Below are positions 1 to 7,992 of a stretch of DNA of 32,632 nucleotides, piece after piece. The DNA is from Gammaproteobacteria bacterium (lineage in GTDB: Bacteria > Pseudomonadota > Gammaproteobacteria > Chromatiales > Chromatiaceae), in NCBI GenBank assembly GCA_009928645.1, contig SACH01000032.1, positions 1 through 32,632 of the forward strand. The letters are read 5' to 3'. The notes beneath the pieces were generated by a model. That model had not been told where the DNA came from. It saw nothing but the letters and a program-made list of their open reading frames with translations, and ran no database searches. Position 1 is the first letter of the stretch; each line of letters begins with the position of its first letter. The translations under genes and the position numbers were made by a program.

Positions 1-76
1 GCTCAGGGGGCTGTGAAAATTCCCGCTAACTTGTTGATATAAATGACATCGACAAGCCCGCCTTGGGAAAACAAAA

Positions 77-112
77 CCCTCCCATCCCCTTGATTTTAAA
101 GGAATGGGAGGG
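77..112 (-). terminator. Terminator-like hairpin facing left
   Basis: A 9-bp perfect stem (77-85 CCCTCCCAT with 104-112 ATGGGAGGG) is extended by CCTT/AAGG around a short AT loop. Read on the minus strand the stem is followed by TTTTGTTTT, as in a Rho-independent terminator. On the plus strand it is followed by GC-rich sequence. No minus-strand gene is visible to its right, so its use is unclear. It may block antisense transcription or be a relic. Confidence 0.4.
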
Positions 113-129
113 GATCACGGCGTCCCCCG
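112..129 (-). repeat. Fragment of the palindromic repeat family
   Basis: The stretch GGATCACGGCGTCCCCC here is identical to part of the element at 4892-4992 (4956-4972). The following bases (CACCCG...CCCCGGG) match only loosely. It looks like one end of a decayed copy, directly abutting the hairpin at 77-112. Confidence 0.35.
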
Positions 130-332
130 CCAGACGTCACCCGCCCCGGGAATTCCCGACCCAGGGATGACCGTAAAATGCATTACGATGGCCACCAATC
201 TACCAACCACCTCAACCGGTGGTACACCCTCTGTTTCGCGATCAAGTCGTTATGAATATTTTTTCATCACCCCGCCAGCCTTTGGCCTTTCACCGCATGG
301 ACGCCCACCTGGGCCACCACAAGAGCCACCGC

Positions 333-1028
333 ATGGGCTATCGGGCCGATGATCGGGTAGGTTGTCGGTTGGGCAGCCAGGTTTACCCGGCGCCGAAGTC
401 CCGTTCCTGGTGGCTCCTGATGGCCCTATTAGTCCTCCTGGCCTTACCCCTCATCGGCCAGGCGGCGCCGAGTGGCGAGGAACGGCTGCGCGGTTACCTC
501 AAGGGCCTGGACACCCTCAGCGCCGAGTTTCAGCAGTACACCCTCAGCGCCGATGGCGGGCGCATGATCGAGTCCGAGGGCACCCTCTACCTCCAACGCC
601 CGGGTCGGTTCCGCTGGGAGTACCGCGCCCCCCTGGAACAGGTCATCGTCGCCGATGGCAGCCGGGTCTGGCTGCACGATATCGAGCTGGACCAGATCTC
701 CCACCAGAGCCAGTCCAGCGCCCTGGACGGCACACCGGCGCAACTGCTAGCCTCGGACGAGCCCATCGAGACCCATTTCCAGATCCTGGCCTGGGACCCG
801 GGCGATGGGCGCGACTGGGTGGAGCTCCAGCCCCGGGACCCGGAGTCCCAGGTGACCCGCATCCGCATCGGCTTCATCGGCGCGGACCTGGATACCCTGC
901 TGATGGAGGACAGCTTCGGCCAGCTCACCCGCTTCAGTTTTTTGACCAGCAAGCGTAACCCCAAGCTGGATGCCAAGCTGTTCAAGATGGAGCAGCCCAT
1001 CGGTGGGGATTTCCTCGAGCTGCGCTGA
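333..1028 (+). CDS. lolA: Outer-membrane lipoprotein carrier protein LolA
   Basis: Periplasmic chaperone that receives outer-membrane lipoproteins from LolCDE and hands them to LolB. A strongly hydrophobic segment (WWLLMALLVLLALPLIG) followed by QAA fits a Sec signal peptide. The mature part opens with the LolA-like GYLKGLDTLSAEFQQ and continues with GRFRWEYRAPLEQVIVADG and the SFLTSKRNPKLDAKLF region. The frame is open from a GTG at 219 and has ATGs at 252, 297, 333 and 420. None has a clear ribosome binding site, and the residues before 333 do not look coding. I chose 333 as the nearest ATG that leaves a complete signal peptide, so the start is uncertain. Its stop is directly followed by the rarA start, a pairing known in gammaproteobacteria. 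Confidence 0.9.
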   Translation: MGYRADDRVGCRLGSQVYPAPKSRSWWLLMALLVLLALPLIGQAAPSGEERLRGYLKGLDTLSAEFQQYTLSADGGRMIESEGTLYLQRPGRFRWEYRAPLEQVIVADGSRVWLHDIELDQISHQSQSSALDGTPAQLLASDEPIETHFQILAWDPGDGRDWVELQPRDPESQVTRIRIGFIGADLDTLLMEDSFGQLTRFSFLTSKRNPKLDAKLFKMEQPIGGDFLELR

Positions 1029-2402
1029 ATGTCGACGCCGGCCACCGCTCCCCTGGCCACGGCCCCCCTGGCGGAGCGCATGCGACCACGGACCCTGGCC
1101 GAATTCCGCGGTCAGGCCCATCTGCTGGCCCCGGGCAAGCCCCTGCGTCGCGCCATCGAGCTCGACCGGCCCCACTCCATGATCTTCTGGGGCCCGCCGG
1201 GCACGGGCAAGACCACTCTGGCGCGGCTGCTGGCACGCACCTCCAACTACCATTTCCTGCGCCTGTCGGCGGTCCTCGCCGGGGTCAAGGACATCCGTGA
1301 GGCGGTGGAGGAGGCGCGGCAGGTGCGGGCGGCGGCAGGGCAGGGGACCCTGCTGTTCATCGACGAGGTCCACCGTTTCAACAAGGCCCAGCAGGATGCC
1401 TTCCTGCCCCATGTGGAGGAGGGGACCCTGGTCTTCATCGGCGCCACCACCGAGAACCCCTCCTTCGAGCTCAATAACGCCCTGCTCTCCCGGGCGCGGG
1501 TCTATCTCCTCAAGGCCCTGGAGGTCGGGGACCTGGAGGCGGTGATCGACCAGGCCCTGGGGGACGCGGAGCGCGGGCTGGGCGCTCTGGAATTGCGGCT
1601 GGCCCCGGAGCAACGGCGAGTGCTGGCAGAGGCGGCGGACGGGGATGCCCGCCGCGCCCTGAACCTGCTGGAGCTGGCGGCGGACCTGAGCAAGGACGGA
1701 GAGATCGGGGAGGGGGCGGTCAGGGAGGTCATCGCCGGTCATGCGCGGCGCTTCGACAAGGGTGGCGATATCTTCTATGACCAGATCTCGGCCCTGCATA
1801 AGTCGGTGCGCGGGTCCGATCCGGACGCCTCGCTCTATTGGCTGGCGCGGATGATCGACGGTGGCTGCGATCCCCTCTACATCGCCCGCCGGGTGGCGCG
1901 GATGGCCAGCGAGGACATTGGCAATGCCGACCCGCGGGCCCTGGCCCTGGCCCTGGATGCCTGGGACGTGCTGGAGCGGCTCGGCAGTCCGGAGGGTGAG
2001 CTGGCCCTGGCCCAGGCGGTGGTCTACATGGCCTGCGCCGCCAAGAGCAACGCCGTCTATCTGGCCTGGAAGGCGGCCCTGGCGGATGCTCGTCAGTCGG
2101 GGTCTCTGGAGGTCCCGGTGCATCTGCGCAATGCCCCGACCCGGCTGATGAAGGAGCTAGGATATGGGCGCGATTACCGCTATGCCCATGATGAGCCGGA
2201 GGCCTACGCGGCGGGGGAGGTCTATTTTCCGGATGCGATACGGCCGCGGCGCTATTACGCCCCGGTGGATCGGGGGCTGGAGATCCGCATTCGCGAGAAG
2301 CTGGCCCATCTGCGGCAACTGGACCGGGCGGCGAGGGCCGGGACGCGAGCGGAGGCGCCATCGGGGGCGGGGGCCGGTGCTCCCGTCCGGGGGACGCCGT
2401 GA
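1029..2402 (+). CDS. rarA: Replication-associated recombination protein A (AAA+ ATPase)
   Basis: AAA+ ATPase of the RarA/MgsA/WRNIP1 family, acting at stalled replication forks and related to clamp-loader subunits. Visible motifs are Walker A GPPGTGKT (55-62), Walker [11 protein letters not shown] (about 108-117), sensor 1 GATTENP (138-144), the arginine-finger region LLSRAR and sensor 2 [11 protein letters not shown]. The C-terminal part contains [19 protein letters not shown] and [13 protein letters not shown], typical of the family. The ATG follows the lolA stop with no gap. The last residues ([13 protein letters not shown]) and the stop codon lie inside a palindromic repeat element (2366-2473), so the original C-terminal tail has been replaced or shortened. 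serS, often downstream of rarA in relatives, is absent here. Confidence 0.95.
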   Translation: MSTPATAPLATAPLAERMRPRTLAEFRGQAHLLAPGKPLRRAIELDRPHSMIFWGPPGTGKTTLARLLARTSNYHFLRLSAVLAGVKDIREAVEEARQVRAAAGQGTLLFIDEVHRFNKAQQDAFLPHVEEGTLVFIGATTENPSFELNNALLSRARVYLLKALEVGDLEAVIDQALGDAERGLGALELRLAPEQRRVLAEAADGDARRALNLLELAADLSKDGEIGEGAVREVIAGHARRFDKGGDIFYDQISALHKSVRGSDPDASLYWLARMIDGGCDPLYIARRVARMASEDIGNADPRALALALDAWDVLERLGSPEGELALAQAVVYMACAAKSNAVYLAWKAALADARQSGSLEVPVHLRNAPTRLMKELGYGRDYRYAHDEPEAYAAGEVYFPDAIRPRRYYAPVDRGLEIRIREKLAHLRQLDRAARAGTRAEAPSGAGAGAPVRGTP

Positions 2403-2473
2403 ATCCGTCCTTGGAGGCTCGGGCATGGCATCCCTGCCATGCACGCCCCCGGCCAGGAGCACCGGCCCCCGCC
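2366..2473 (+). mobile_element. MITE-like palindromic element, copy 1
   Basis: A 108-bp element bounded by near-perfect 28-nt inverted repeats (2366-2393 and 2446-2473, two mismatches). Between the G5 and C5 runs lies a 62-nt core holding GTGAATCCGTCC and a 7-bp hairpin GCATGGC-ATCCCT-GCCATGC (2424-2443). The 4892-4992 element is the same sequence in reverse orientation. The left end lies in the rarA reading frame and gives its stop codon. It encodes no protein of its own, so movement would need help from elsewhere, or it could be a REP-type element. Confidence 0.75.
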
Positions 2474-2488
2474 AGAGAGGTTCCGACA

Positions 2489-2519
2489 CTCCCGTCCGGG
2501 GGAAGCAGTGAATCCGTCC
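2489..2519 (+). repeat. Partial direct copy of the palindromic element
   Basis: This 31-nt stretch nearly repeats 2380-2410 (CTCCCGTCCGGGGGA.GC.GTGAATCCGTCC, two differences) in the same orientation about 110 bp away. It ends where similarity to an MFS transporter begins on the opposite strand, so it marks a junction. Confidence 0.65.
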
Positions 2520-2611
2520 AGGCTGCCCACCAGCGTAGCGAGGCCGATGACCAGATGAATGACGCCGAAGGCGGAGCCGCGGAGCGCAGCGGGCGCGGCA
2601 TCTGCGACCAG
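2519..2611 (-). pseudogene. Remnant of an MFS transporter gene
   Basis: Read on the minus strand this segment gives LVADAAPAALRGSAFGVIHL followed by VIGLATLVGSL. This is the pattern found near the C-terminal end of many MFS transporters (A..P...RG.AFG......G...L.ASL), where a further LAG.LW segment normally follows. Here the match stops at the repeat fragment ending at 2519. No other MFS motifs are readable upstream on this strand. Only about 31 codons survive, so the gene is dead. The assignment is from motif memory. Confidence 0.55.
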
Positions 2612-2906
2612 GGAAGAGGGAGCATGGAAAGAAGAATAAGATAGAAAGGCAGCAAAGGTGCTAGGGTGGATGGCGGCAAGGAAGAGGAGCCTGGCTGTCA
2701 TGGAAACAGGACGTCCTTGGTTGCCAAGGATAACCTCCAGGGATGATTGAAAATCCTGTAGCAGTGGACTAAGTCTATGGATGTAGCGGTTGGTCAAAGA
2801 GTCGCCATCGGCCTCAGCAGGAGCCAACCGGGTTAGGCGCGGGATGGCACCGCGCCTTTCGCATTTATGGACTTGGTAATAGTTGAGCCATGTAGAGGGT
2901 TGCGCC
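2612..2906. other. Non-coding stretch with no recognised gene
   Basis: The stretch is lower in GC than its surroundings. A minus-strand frame stays open through it (2908 down to 2255) but shows no recognisable domain before the MFS-like residues. It could be more of a degraded locus. A purine-rich AGAGGG at about 2893-2898 serves as the ribosome binding site of the next gene. Confidence 0.4.
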
Positions 2907-4814
2907 ATGAACCAGGACCCTGCCCTTCAGGATGACTCCTTACCGACGACCTCGCGTATGGCCAAACGCCAGCGGGCCGCGGAGTGCCTGAGCGCCATCG
3001 AACATCAATTGCAAGACCTCAATACCGTCCTCGAACAGCGGGTGGCGGAGCGCACCGCTGAACTCCAGGTGATCAACGCCTTGCTGCACGAACGGGAAGA
3101 GAGCTTGCAGTTCGTCCTGACGGGGAGCCGTCTGGGAACCTGGGACTGGAACCTCGTCACCGGCGAGGTGAGCCGCAACGACTTCTGGGCCGAGATGCTG
3201 GGCTTCACCCCCCAGGAGGTCGATGACGCCCTGGTCGAAGGCTGGCTTGAACTCATCCATCCCGAGGACCGGGAGCGCGCCTGGCAATCGATCAACGCCC
3301 ACCTGGCCGGCAGTGCCCCCGTTCATGAGATCGAGTACCGCATGCGCACCCGGGACGGCGGTTATCGCTGGATACTCGATCGGGCGCGCATTGTCAGCCG
3401 GGATGAGGCCGGTCGGCCCCTGCGCATGTCTGGCACCCACGAGGACATCACCGACCGCAAACACATTCAGGAGGTCCTGGAGGAAAGTCACCGGCGCCTG
3501 ATGACCGTCCTCAACGCTATGGAGGCCACGATCTATGTGGCGGACATGGACACACATGAAATTCTGTTCCTGAATCAATCCGCCCGGCAGATCTTTGGCC
3601 CGGTCGAGGGCCAACTCTGTTACCAGGTATTGCAGGGGTTGGATGCCCCCTGCCCCTTCTGCACCAATGAGCAACTGCTGAAGGCCGACGGTAGCCCCGC
3701 CGGCGTCTGTGCCTGGGAATTTCAGAATCAGCTTAATCACCGCTGGTATGACTTGCGCGATTGCACCGTGAGCTGGACGGACGGCCGGCTGGTGCGCATG
3801 GAGATCGCGACCGACATCACGGAGCGTAAGCAGATGGAGCTGCGGCTGCGCCAGAGCGAGGAGCGCTTCCGGCTGGTCGCGGACCATGCCCTGGACAATA
3901 TCTGGGTCATGGGCCCGGATTATCGCCATCGCTATGTCAGTCCCTCCATCCAGTCCCTGGTGGGCTACAGCGTCGCTGAGTACCTGGAACTATCCCTGGA
4001 CCAGATGCTCATGCCGGACTCGCTGGTGGTGGCAATGGCCTATTTTGGCAGTCTGGACGAGCACCGGGCCGCCGGCCGCCCCCTCACCGATTTTCCCTTC
4101 CGTGGCGAAATCGAGTTGCGGACCAAGGACGGCACCGGGATCTGGACCGAGATCATCGTTAACCCCCTGGTCGACGACGCAGGCCGGCTGCTGGAGTTCG
4201 CAGGGGTGACCCGCGACATCCGCGAGCGCAAGCGCCACGACGCGCAACTCCAACAGGCACGGGATGCCGCCGAGGCGGCTAACCGGGCGCTCCACTCAGC
4301 CAATGGCGAACTGCAACGCCTGGCCACCACCGACCGGCTTACCGGCATCTGGAACCGCGCCCACTTTGACGAGGTCGCGGCCCAGGAGACCGCGCGGGCG
4401 GCGCGTTACGGCGAGCCCCTGACCCTGTTGCTGTTCGATATCGACTACTTCAAGGCGATCAACGATACCCACGGTCACCTGATAGGCGACCAGGTGCTCG
4501 TCGAATTGGCCCGGCGGGTGGGTGAGCACTTGCGCGCCAATGACGTGCTGGCGCGCTGGGGGGGCGAGGAATTCGTGATCATGCTGCCGCACTGCCCGGC
4601 GGCGGAGGCCCGGCGGGTGGCGGAAAAACTCCGCACCCTGGTCGAGGCCCAGCCTTTCGCCCCGGTTGGTCAGGTGACCGCCAGCTTCGGCGTCGCGGAG
4701 TTCCGCCCCACCGACAACCTGGATACCTGGCTCAAGCGCGCGGACGAAGCCCTCTATGCCGCCAAGGCCGCGGGCAGGAACCGGGTGTGCCTGGGGGCAA
4801 GCCCACCGTCGTGA
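2907..4814 (+). CDS. Triple-PAS diguanylate cyclase
   Basis: Soluble signalling enzyme predicted to make cyclic di-GMP from two GTP. An N-terminal helical stretch (about 20-65) is followed by three PAS domains, each ending in the DIT.RK or DIRERK motif (about 65-185, 197-308 and 318-442), and a GGDEF domain (about 477-632). The active-site loop GGEEF (552-556) is intact. An RxxD product-inhibition site (RAND, 543-546) sits five residues before it, so feedback control is expected. The second PAS carries Cys pairs (CPFC at 249-252) and other cysteines, suggesting a metal or redox cue. No transmembrane segment is seen. The frame is open from a TTG at 2883, but the ATG at 2907 has AGAGGG upstream and is preferred. 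The gene stands alone, flanked by two inverted copies of the palindromic element. Confidence 0.92.
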   Translation: MNQDPALQDDSLPTTSRMAKRQRAAECLSAIEHQLQDLNTVLEQRVAERTAELQVINALLHEREESLQFVLTGSRLGTWDWNLVTGEVSRNDFWAEMLGFTPQEVDDALVEGWLELIHPEDRERAWQSINAHLAGSAPVHEIEYRMRTRDGGYRWILDRARIVSRDEAGRPLRMSGTHEDITDRKHIQEVLEESHRRLMTVLNAMEATIYVADMDTHEILFLNQSARQIFGPVEGQLCYQVLQGLDAPCPFCTNEQLLKADGSPAGVCAWEFQNQLNHRWYDLRDCTVSWTDGRLVRMEIATDITERKQMELRLRQSEERFRLVADHALDNIWVMGPDYRHRYVSPSIQSLVGYSVAEYLELSLDQMLMPDSLVVAMAYFGSLDEHRAAGRPLTDFPFRGEIELRTKDGTGIWTEIIVNPLVDDAGRLLEFAGVTRDIRERKRHDAQLQQARDAAEAANRALHSANGELQRLATTDRLTGIWNRAHFDEVAAQETARAARYGEPLTLLLFDIDYFKAINDTHGHLIGDQVLVELARRVGEHLRANDVLARWGGEEFVIMLPHCPAAEARRVAEKLRTLVEAQPFAPVGQVTASFGVAEFRPTDNLDTWLKRADEALYAAKAAGRNRVCLGASPPS

Positions 4815-4891
4815 GGTGATACCTTACCCGAGCCTCCACGATTAGCTGCAAGATATCCCCCGGCCGGAAGTGCATCAAAACCCTCTCAGGT

Positions 4892-4992
4892 GGGGTCCGG
4901 TGCTCCTGGCCGGGGGCGTGCATGGCAGGGATGCCATGCCCGAGCCTCCAAGGACGGATCACGGCGTCCCCCGGCCGGGAGCACCGGACCCC
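4892..4992 (-). mobile_element. MITE-like palindromic element, copy 2
   Basis: A 101-bp element with 25-nt terminal inverted repeats (4892-4916 and 4968-4992, one mismatch) and the hairpin GCATGGC-AGGGAT-GCCATGC inside. It is the reverse orientation of copy 1. The outer arms read GGGGTCC/GGACCCC here and GGGGGCC/GGCCCCC in copy 1, so both arms changed together and pairing was kept. It lies about 50 bp past the stop of the methyltransferase gene and 77 bp past the diguanylate cyclase stop. Confidence 0.75.
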
Positions 4993-5044
4993 GACGGCGC
5001 TGGCCCATGGTGCCACGGGAAAAGGGCTCCGGGTATCCGGCCAC

Positions 5045-6628
5045 CTATACCGATCCACCCCGTGCGCCGGGCAGCAGGATCCCCTGGCGGGCGAAGAGGG
5101 CGATGAGTTCGTCCACCGCCTGACGGGTCCGGGCCAGGAGCTGGTCCGGGCGCCACTGCCGGGTGGCCAGCTCCTTCGGCGGCGCCAGGCGGCCCTGGAG
5201 CAGATCGTCGCTCAGGGCCAGGGCGATCTCCGCTGCCGTGCGGGTGCCGTCCAGATAGCCGATGAGGCGGGCGGCGAAGGCGTCCAGGTCCAGGTTGGCG
5301 TGATTGGGCGTGGTGACCCGGCGGGCGCCACTAGCCACCTGGGCCTGGGCCAGGGGCCAGACCCGGGGATATTCCAGGGCAGGGCGGGACAGATGGCGCG
5401 GGCTGGGCCGGGCGCCGAGGGCGTTGTGAGCGAAGAGGCTGAACAACTCCGCCAGGCAAGCGTCCAGCTCCTGGGCCAGGGTGCCGCCGCCGGCGGCCGC
5501 GACCTGGCGCATGGCGGCGGGCAGGACCTCCGCCAGGGTCAGGGAGTCCGGGAATCGCGCGGCCAGCTCCAGGACCAGGGCCTTGGTCAGGGGCTGGCTG
5601 ATGGTCAGGCGCTTGCCGGCGGCGGTGACGAAGGGGCTGTCCTTGACCCGCCGCAGCTCCGGTTTGGCCACTGGGCGCAGGTCGGCGCGGAAGGCGAGAC
5701 CGGCGAAGCGCTCCAGGTCGATGGCGATCTCCTCCGGCAGGGGGGCATCGGCGCGGCACAGCAGGCTCTGGCGGAAGTTGCGGTTGGTGACAAAGTCCAA
5801 CCACTGCTCCAGTTCCAGGCCGTCCTCGATGGGCGCCAGGGCCTGGTCCACGCTGGTGCCATAGGTGGAAGGGAAGAGGGTGCGGGGGTCCGTGTCGCAC
5901 AGGTAGCGCAGCCCCGCCGCCTCGGCGTCGGCGGCGAACTCGCTGAAGAGGAAGGCCCGGTTCTCCTCCGCCAGGTACTCGAAGAGCAGATAGCTGGGGT
6001 GGGCCTGGTCGAGGTTGGCGATCTCCGCCAGCAGGTATTTGGCGCTGAGGGCATCAAGCCCTGGCAGGGCCTGGCGCAGCCGCTCCAGGGCGGCGCGGGC
6101 GGCGGCCAGGCGCGCCGTCGGGCCCCGCGCCTCGCGACAGGCATGAAGCAGGATATCCCGCAGCATGCCGCGCATGCGCCAGCCGGGCAGGCAGTTGTAG
6201 CTGACGTAAAAGACCCCGCTAGGGGACAGAAGTTGGTTGGCCAGATACAGCAGGTGCCGCCGTACCGGCTCCGGCACCCAGGAATAGACGCCGTGGGCGA
6301 TGATGTAGTCGAATGTTCCCAGGTCCGCGTCCAGATCGAAGATATCACCCTGGCGTAGCTCCAGATTGGTCAGACCCAGGGCCGTGACCTGGGCCTGACC
6401 CAGGGCGATCTGGCAGGCGGAGAGATCGATGCCCAGACAGCTTGCCTTCGGCAGGCCCCAGGCCAGGGGGATGAGGTTGCCCCCGCCGGCGCAGCCTAGC
6501 TCCAGTACCCGGGCGGTGTCGGGGTCCGGGGTCACCAGCCCCAGCAGCCGGCCGAGGATGGCCAGGTGATTGGGATGGGTCTCCGGAAAGGCGATACTCT
6601 CATAGGGAAAGTCGTCGTAGGCGTCCAT
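5045..6628 (-). CDS. SAM-dependent methyltransferase with regulatory domain
   Basis: Class I methyltransferase of about 527 residues. The N-terminal motif YESIAFPETHPNHLA is followed by the SAM-binding motif VLELGCAGGGN (41-51) and acidic loop LGIDLS. GDIFDLDADLGTFDYIIAHG is the motif II/IV region. The middle part (about 220-300) resembles the methyltransferase regulatory domain (PF10119 type). The C-terminal part (HANLDLDAFAARLIGYLDGT) resembles the extra domain of putative protein methyltransferases of this group. The substrate cannot be read from the sequence. It is transcribed away from ygfX and converges on the diguanylate cyclase gene. The start ATG at 6628 gives the conserved N-terminus. 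Confidence 0.85.
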   Translation of the reverse strand: MDAYDDFPYESIAFPETHPNHLAILGRLLGLVTPDPDTARVLELGCAGGGNLIPLAWGLPKASCLGIDLSACQIALGQAQVTALGLTNLELRQGDIFDLDADLGTFDYIIAHGVYSWVPEPVRRHLLYLANQLLSPSGVFYVSYNCLPGWRMRGMLRDILLHACREARGPTARLAAARAALERLRQALPGLDALSAKYLLAEIANLDQAHPSYLLFEYLAEENRAFLFSEFAADAEAAGLRYLCDTDPRTLFPSTYGTSVDQALAPIEDGLELEQWLDFVTNRNFRQSLLCRADAPLPEEIAIDLERFAGLAFRADLRPVAKPELRRVKDSPFVTAAGKRLTISQPLTKALVLELAARFPDSLTLAEVLPAAMRQVAAAGGGTLAQELDACLAELFSLFAHNALGARPSPRHLSRPALEYPRVWPLAQAQVASGARRVTTPNHANLDLDAFAARLIGYLDGTRTAAEIALALSDDLLQGRLAPPKELATRQWRPDQLLARTRQAVDELIALFARQGILLPGARGGSV

Positions 6629-6793
6629 GGGCAGGGCGGTCTCCTCGGGAGGGATGTGGTTCGGTGCGCCGGCCCTCGCGACGCGGGGACGCCGGTGTCA
6701 GTCCGCGGCGGGGCGCGACGGGCAAGGCACCGGCCTCCGTCCCCTGGGGTTGGTGAGGGGTGTTATGGGTAGAACGGGGAGAGATTTTACGTC

Positions 6794-7414
6794 ATGAAGT
6801 CAGCCGCCGAACGGCCGCCCCTGATCATCCGCCCGGGGGTCTCCTGCCGGCTGCGCCTGGTCGTGCTGGGTCTCTATGGCCTCACCCTGCCGGTGGTGCT
6901 CCTGCTCCCCCTGGCCTGGCCCTGGCGGATCCTGCTGGTCCTGGCCCTGCTGATCGGGCTGGTCGGGTCCCTGGGCGGGGCCGTCGGCCACCGCTGGCCC
7001 TGGGTGCCGCGCCAGGCCATCTGGCACCCGGAGGGCCACTGGACCCTGACCCTGGGCGACGGGCGGGAGGTGCCCGCCCGGCTGCTGGCCACTACCTATG
7101 TCACCCCGGCCCTGGTGGTCCTGAACTTCCGCCTCGGGAGCGGGAGTAGGAGTGAAAATGGGACCGGGCTCGGGGGCGGGGGCGGGAGCGAGATAGGGAC
7201 CGTAAAAGACGGGGTCTCACCCGGCGGGCTGGCATCCTGGCGGCGGGCCGTCGCGCGCCCCGCCGCCTTGCTGCCATGGACCATCCGCTCCCTGGTGCTC
7301 CTGCCGGACAACCTGGACCCGGATCTGCATCGGCGGTTGCGGGTCCGGCTGCGCCTGGAGGGCAGGCGCGATGTCCCGGGAGGTGAGGGCGAGGGCGTGG
7401 GCGGGCGTCAATGA
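6794..7414 (+). CDS. YgfX-like membrane protein with internal insertion
   Basis: Small inner-membrane protein with two hydrophobic helices (about 22-40 and 45-62) and a cytoplasmic tail. The C-terminal motif RSLVLLPDNLDPDLHRRLRV is the signature of the YgfX/DUF1434 family (in E. coli named CptA and described as a toxin affecting cytoskeletal proteins). E. coli YgfX is about 135 residues; this one is 206. Most of the excess is a Gly/Ser/Glu-rich insertion (about 115-150) encoded by an imperfect G-rich repeat, plus a Gly-rich tail. GGGGAGAG ends about 10 bases before the ATG. The usual partner SdhE (ygfY) is not beside it. The family call rests on the tail motif and topology. Confidence 0.7.
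   Translation: MKSAAERPPLIIRPGVSCRLRLVVLGLYGLTLPVVLLLPLAWPWRILLVLALLIGLVGSLGGAVGHRWPWVPRQAIWHPEGHWTLTLGDGREVPARLLATTYVTPALVVLNFRLGSGSRSENGTGLGGGGGSEIGTVKDGVSPGGLASWRRAVARPAALLPWTIRSLVLLPDNLDPDLHRRLRVRLRLEGRRDVPGGEGEGVGGRQ
7137..7196 (+). repeat. G-rich imperfect repeat inside ygfX-like gene
   Basis: Two related units, GCGGGAG...GGGACCG at 7140-7168 and GCGGGAG...GGGACCG at 7180-7201, with GGGGGCGGGGGCGGG between them. The stretch is in frame and encodes the Gly/Ser-rich insertion. Confidence 0.5.
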
Positions 7415-7992
7415 TGGGTTCGGCGGAGGAACGCCACCGACAGCCCCACCCCGACCACGGCGATCGCGACCAGGGTCAGGAGCATGGCATTGTCGTTGAG
7501 GAAGGCGATGCCCACCCCGCCCCCGACCAGGAAGAGGCCGAACAGGCCCATCTTCCAGTCCATGTGAATGCCCGCCAGGATCGTGGACAGACCCAGGACG
7601 TAGATGGCAACGAAGCCATGGACATCGGTGGTCAGGAAGGCCCGCAGGGTCTCGCCGAACAGCAAATGGATCACCAGCAGGGTGGCCAGCCAGTGGAGGA
7701 CCTGACGGATAAGATATGGCTTTAGGCCCCCGGCGCTGGCCTTCATCCCCTGCCAGCCGCCCCAGATGGCGAGCAGGCCCACGGCGGGCACGAACCCTTG
7801 CCACAGCGTCCGGATGCGGGCCGGATCGGCATCGCTGTCGGTGAGGGCCACCAGCCAGATGGCGAGGATATAAAGCACCCCATAGGGCACGATCGCCAGG
7901 AGCAGCTTGAGCCTGCCGGCGCCCGGCTTTGGGGTCGCGGGGGAGGAAGAGACGGAGGTAGTGGACACGTCGAGGCTCCTTTCGGTGGTCAT
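7408..7992 (-). CDS. Multi-pass membrane protein of unknown function
   Basis: I do not recognise a family. From the ATG at 7992 the product is 194 residues. A Ser/Thr/Pro-rich N-terminus is followed by about six hydrophobic segments, including LLLAIVPYGVLYILAIWLV, VLHWLATLLVIHLLFG, VHGFVAIYVLGLSTILAGI and AMLLTLVAIAVVGVGLSVAF. Two His residues (HWLA and IHLL) sit in one helix and HMDWKMG lies at a loop edge. The frame is open to 8070, but the residues before the chosen ATG look non-coding. No clear ribosome binding site was seen. The 3' end overlaps the ygfX-like gene by 7 bp, tail to tail. Confidence 0.7.
   Translation of the reverse strand: MTTERSLDVSTTSVSSSPATPKPGAGRLKLLLAIVPYGVLYILAIWLVALTDSDADPARIRTLWQGFVPAVGLLAIWGGWQGMKASAGGLKPYLIRQVLHWLATLLVIHLLFGETLRAFLTTDVHGFVAIYVLGLSTILAGIHMDWKMGLFGLFLVGGGVGIAFLNDNAMLLTLVAIAVVGVGLSVAFLRRTHH

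Noticed and set aside
747-2123. Long open frame on the minus strand opposite lolA and rarA
   Set aside because: Its product is a low-complexity Gly/Gln/Leu/Arg-rich shadow of the rarA codons with no domain; rarA has all AAA+ motifs.
2612-2908. Upstream part of the minus-strand frame ending in the MFS remnant
   Set aside because: No membrane helices or known motif; probably non-coding, so only 2519-2611 is called a gene remnant.
4922-6358. Open frame of 478 codons on the plus strand opposite the methyltransferase gene
   Set aside because: Gly/Gln-rich shadow sequence; the minus strand carries clear SAM-binding motifs. Its first codons lie in the palindromic repeat.
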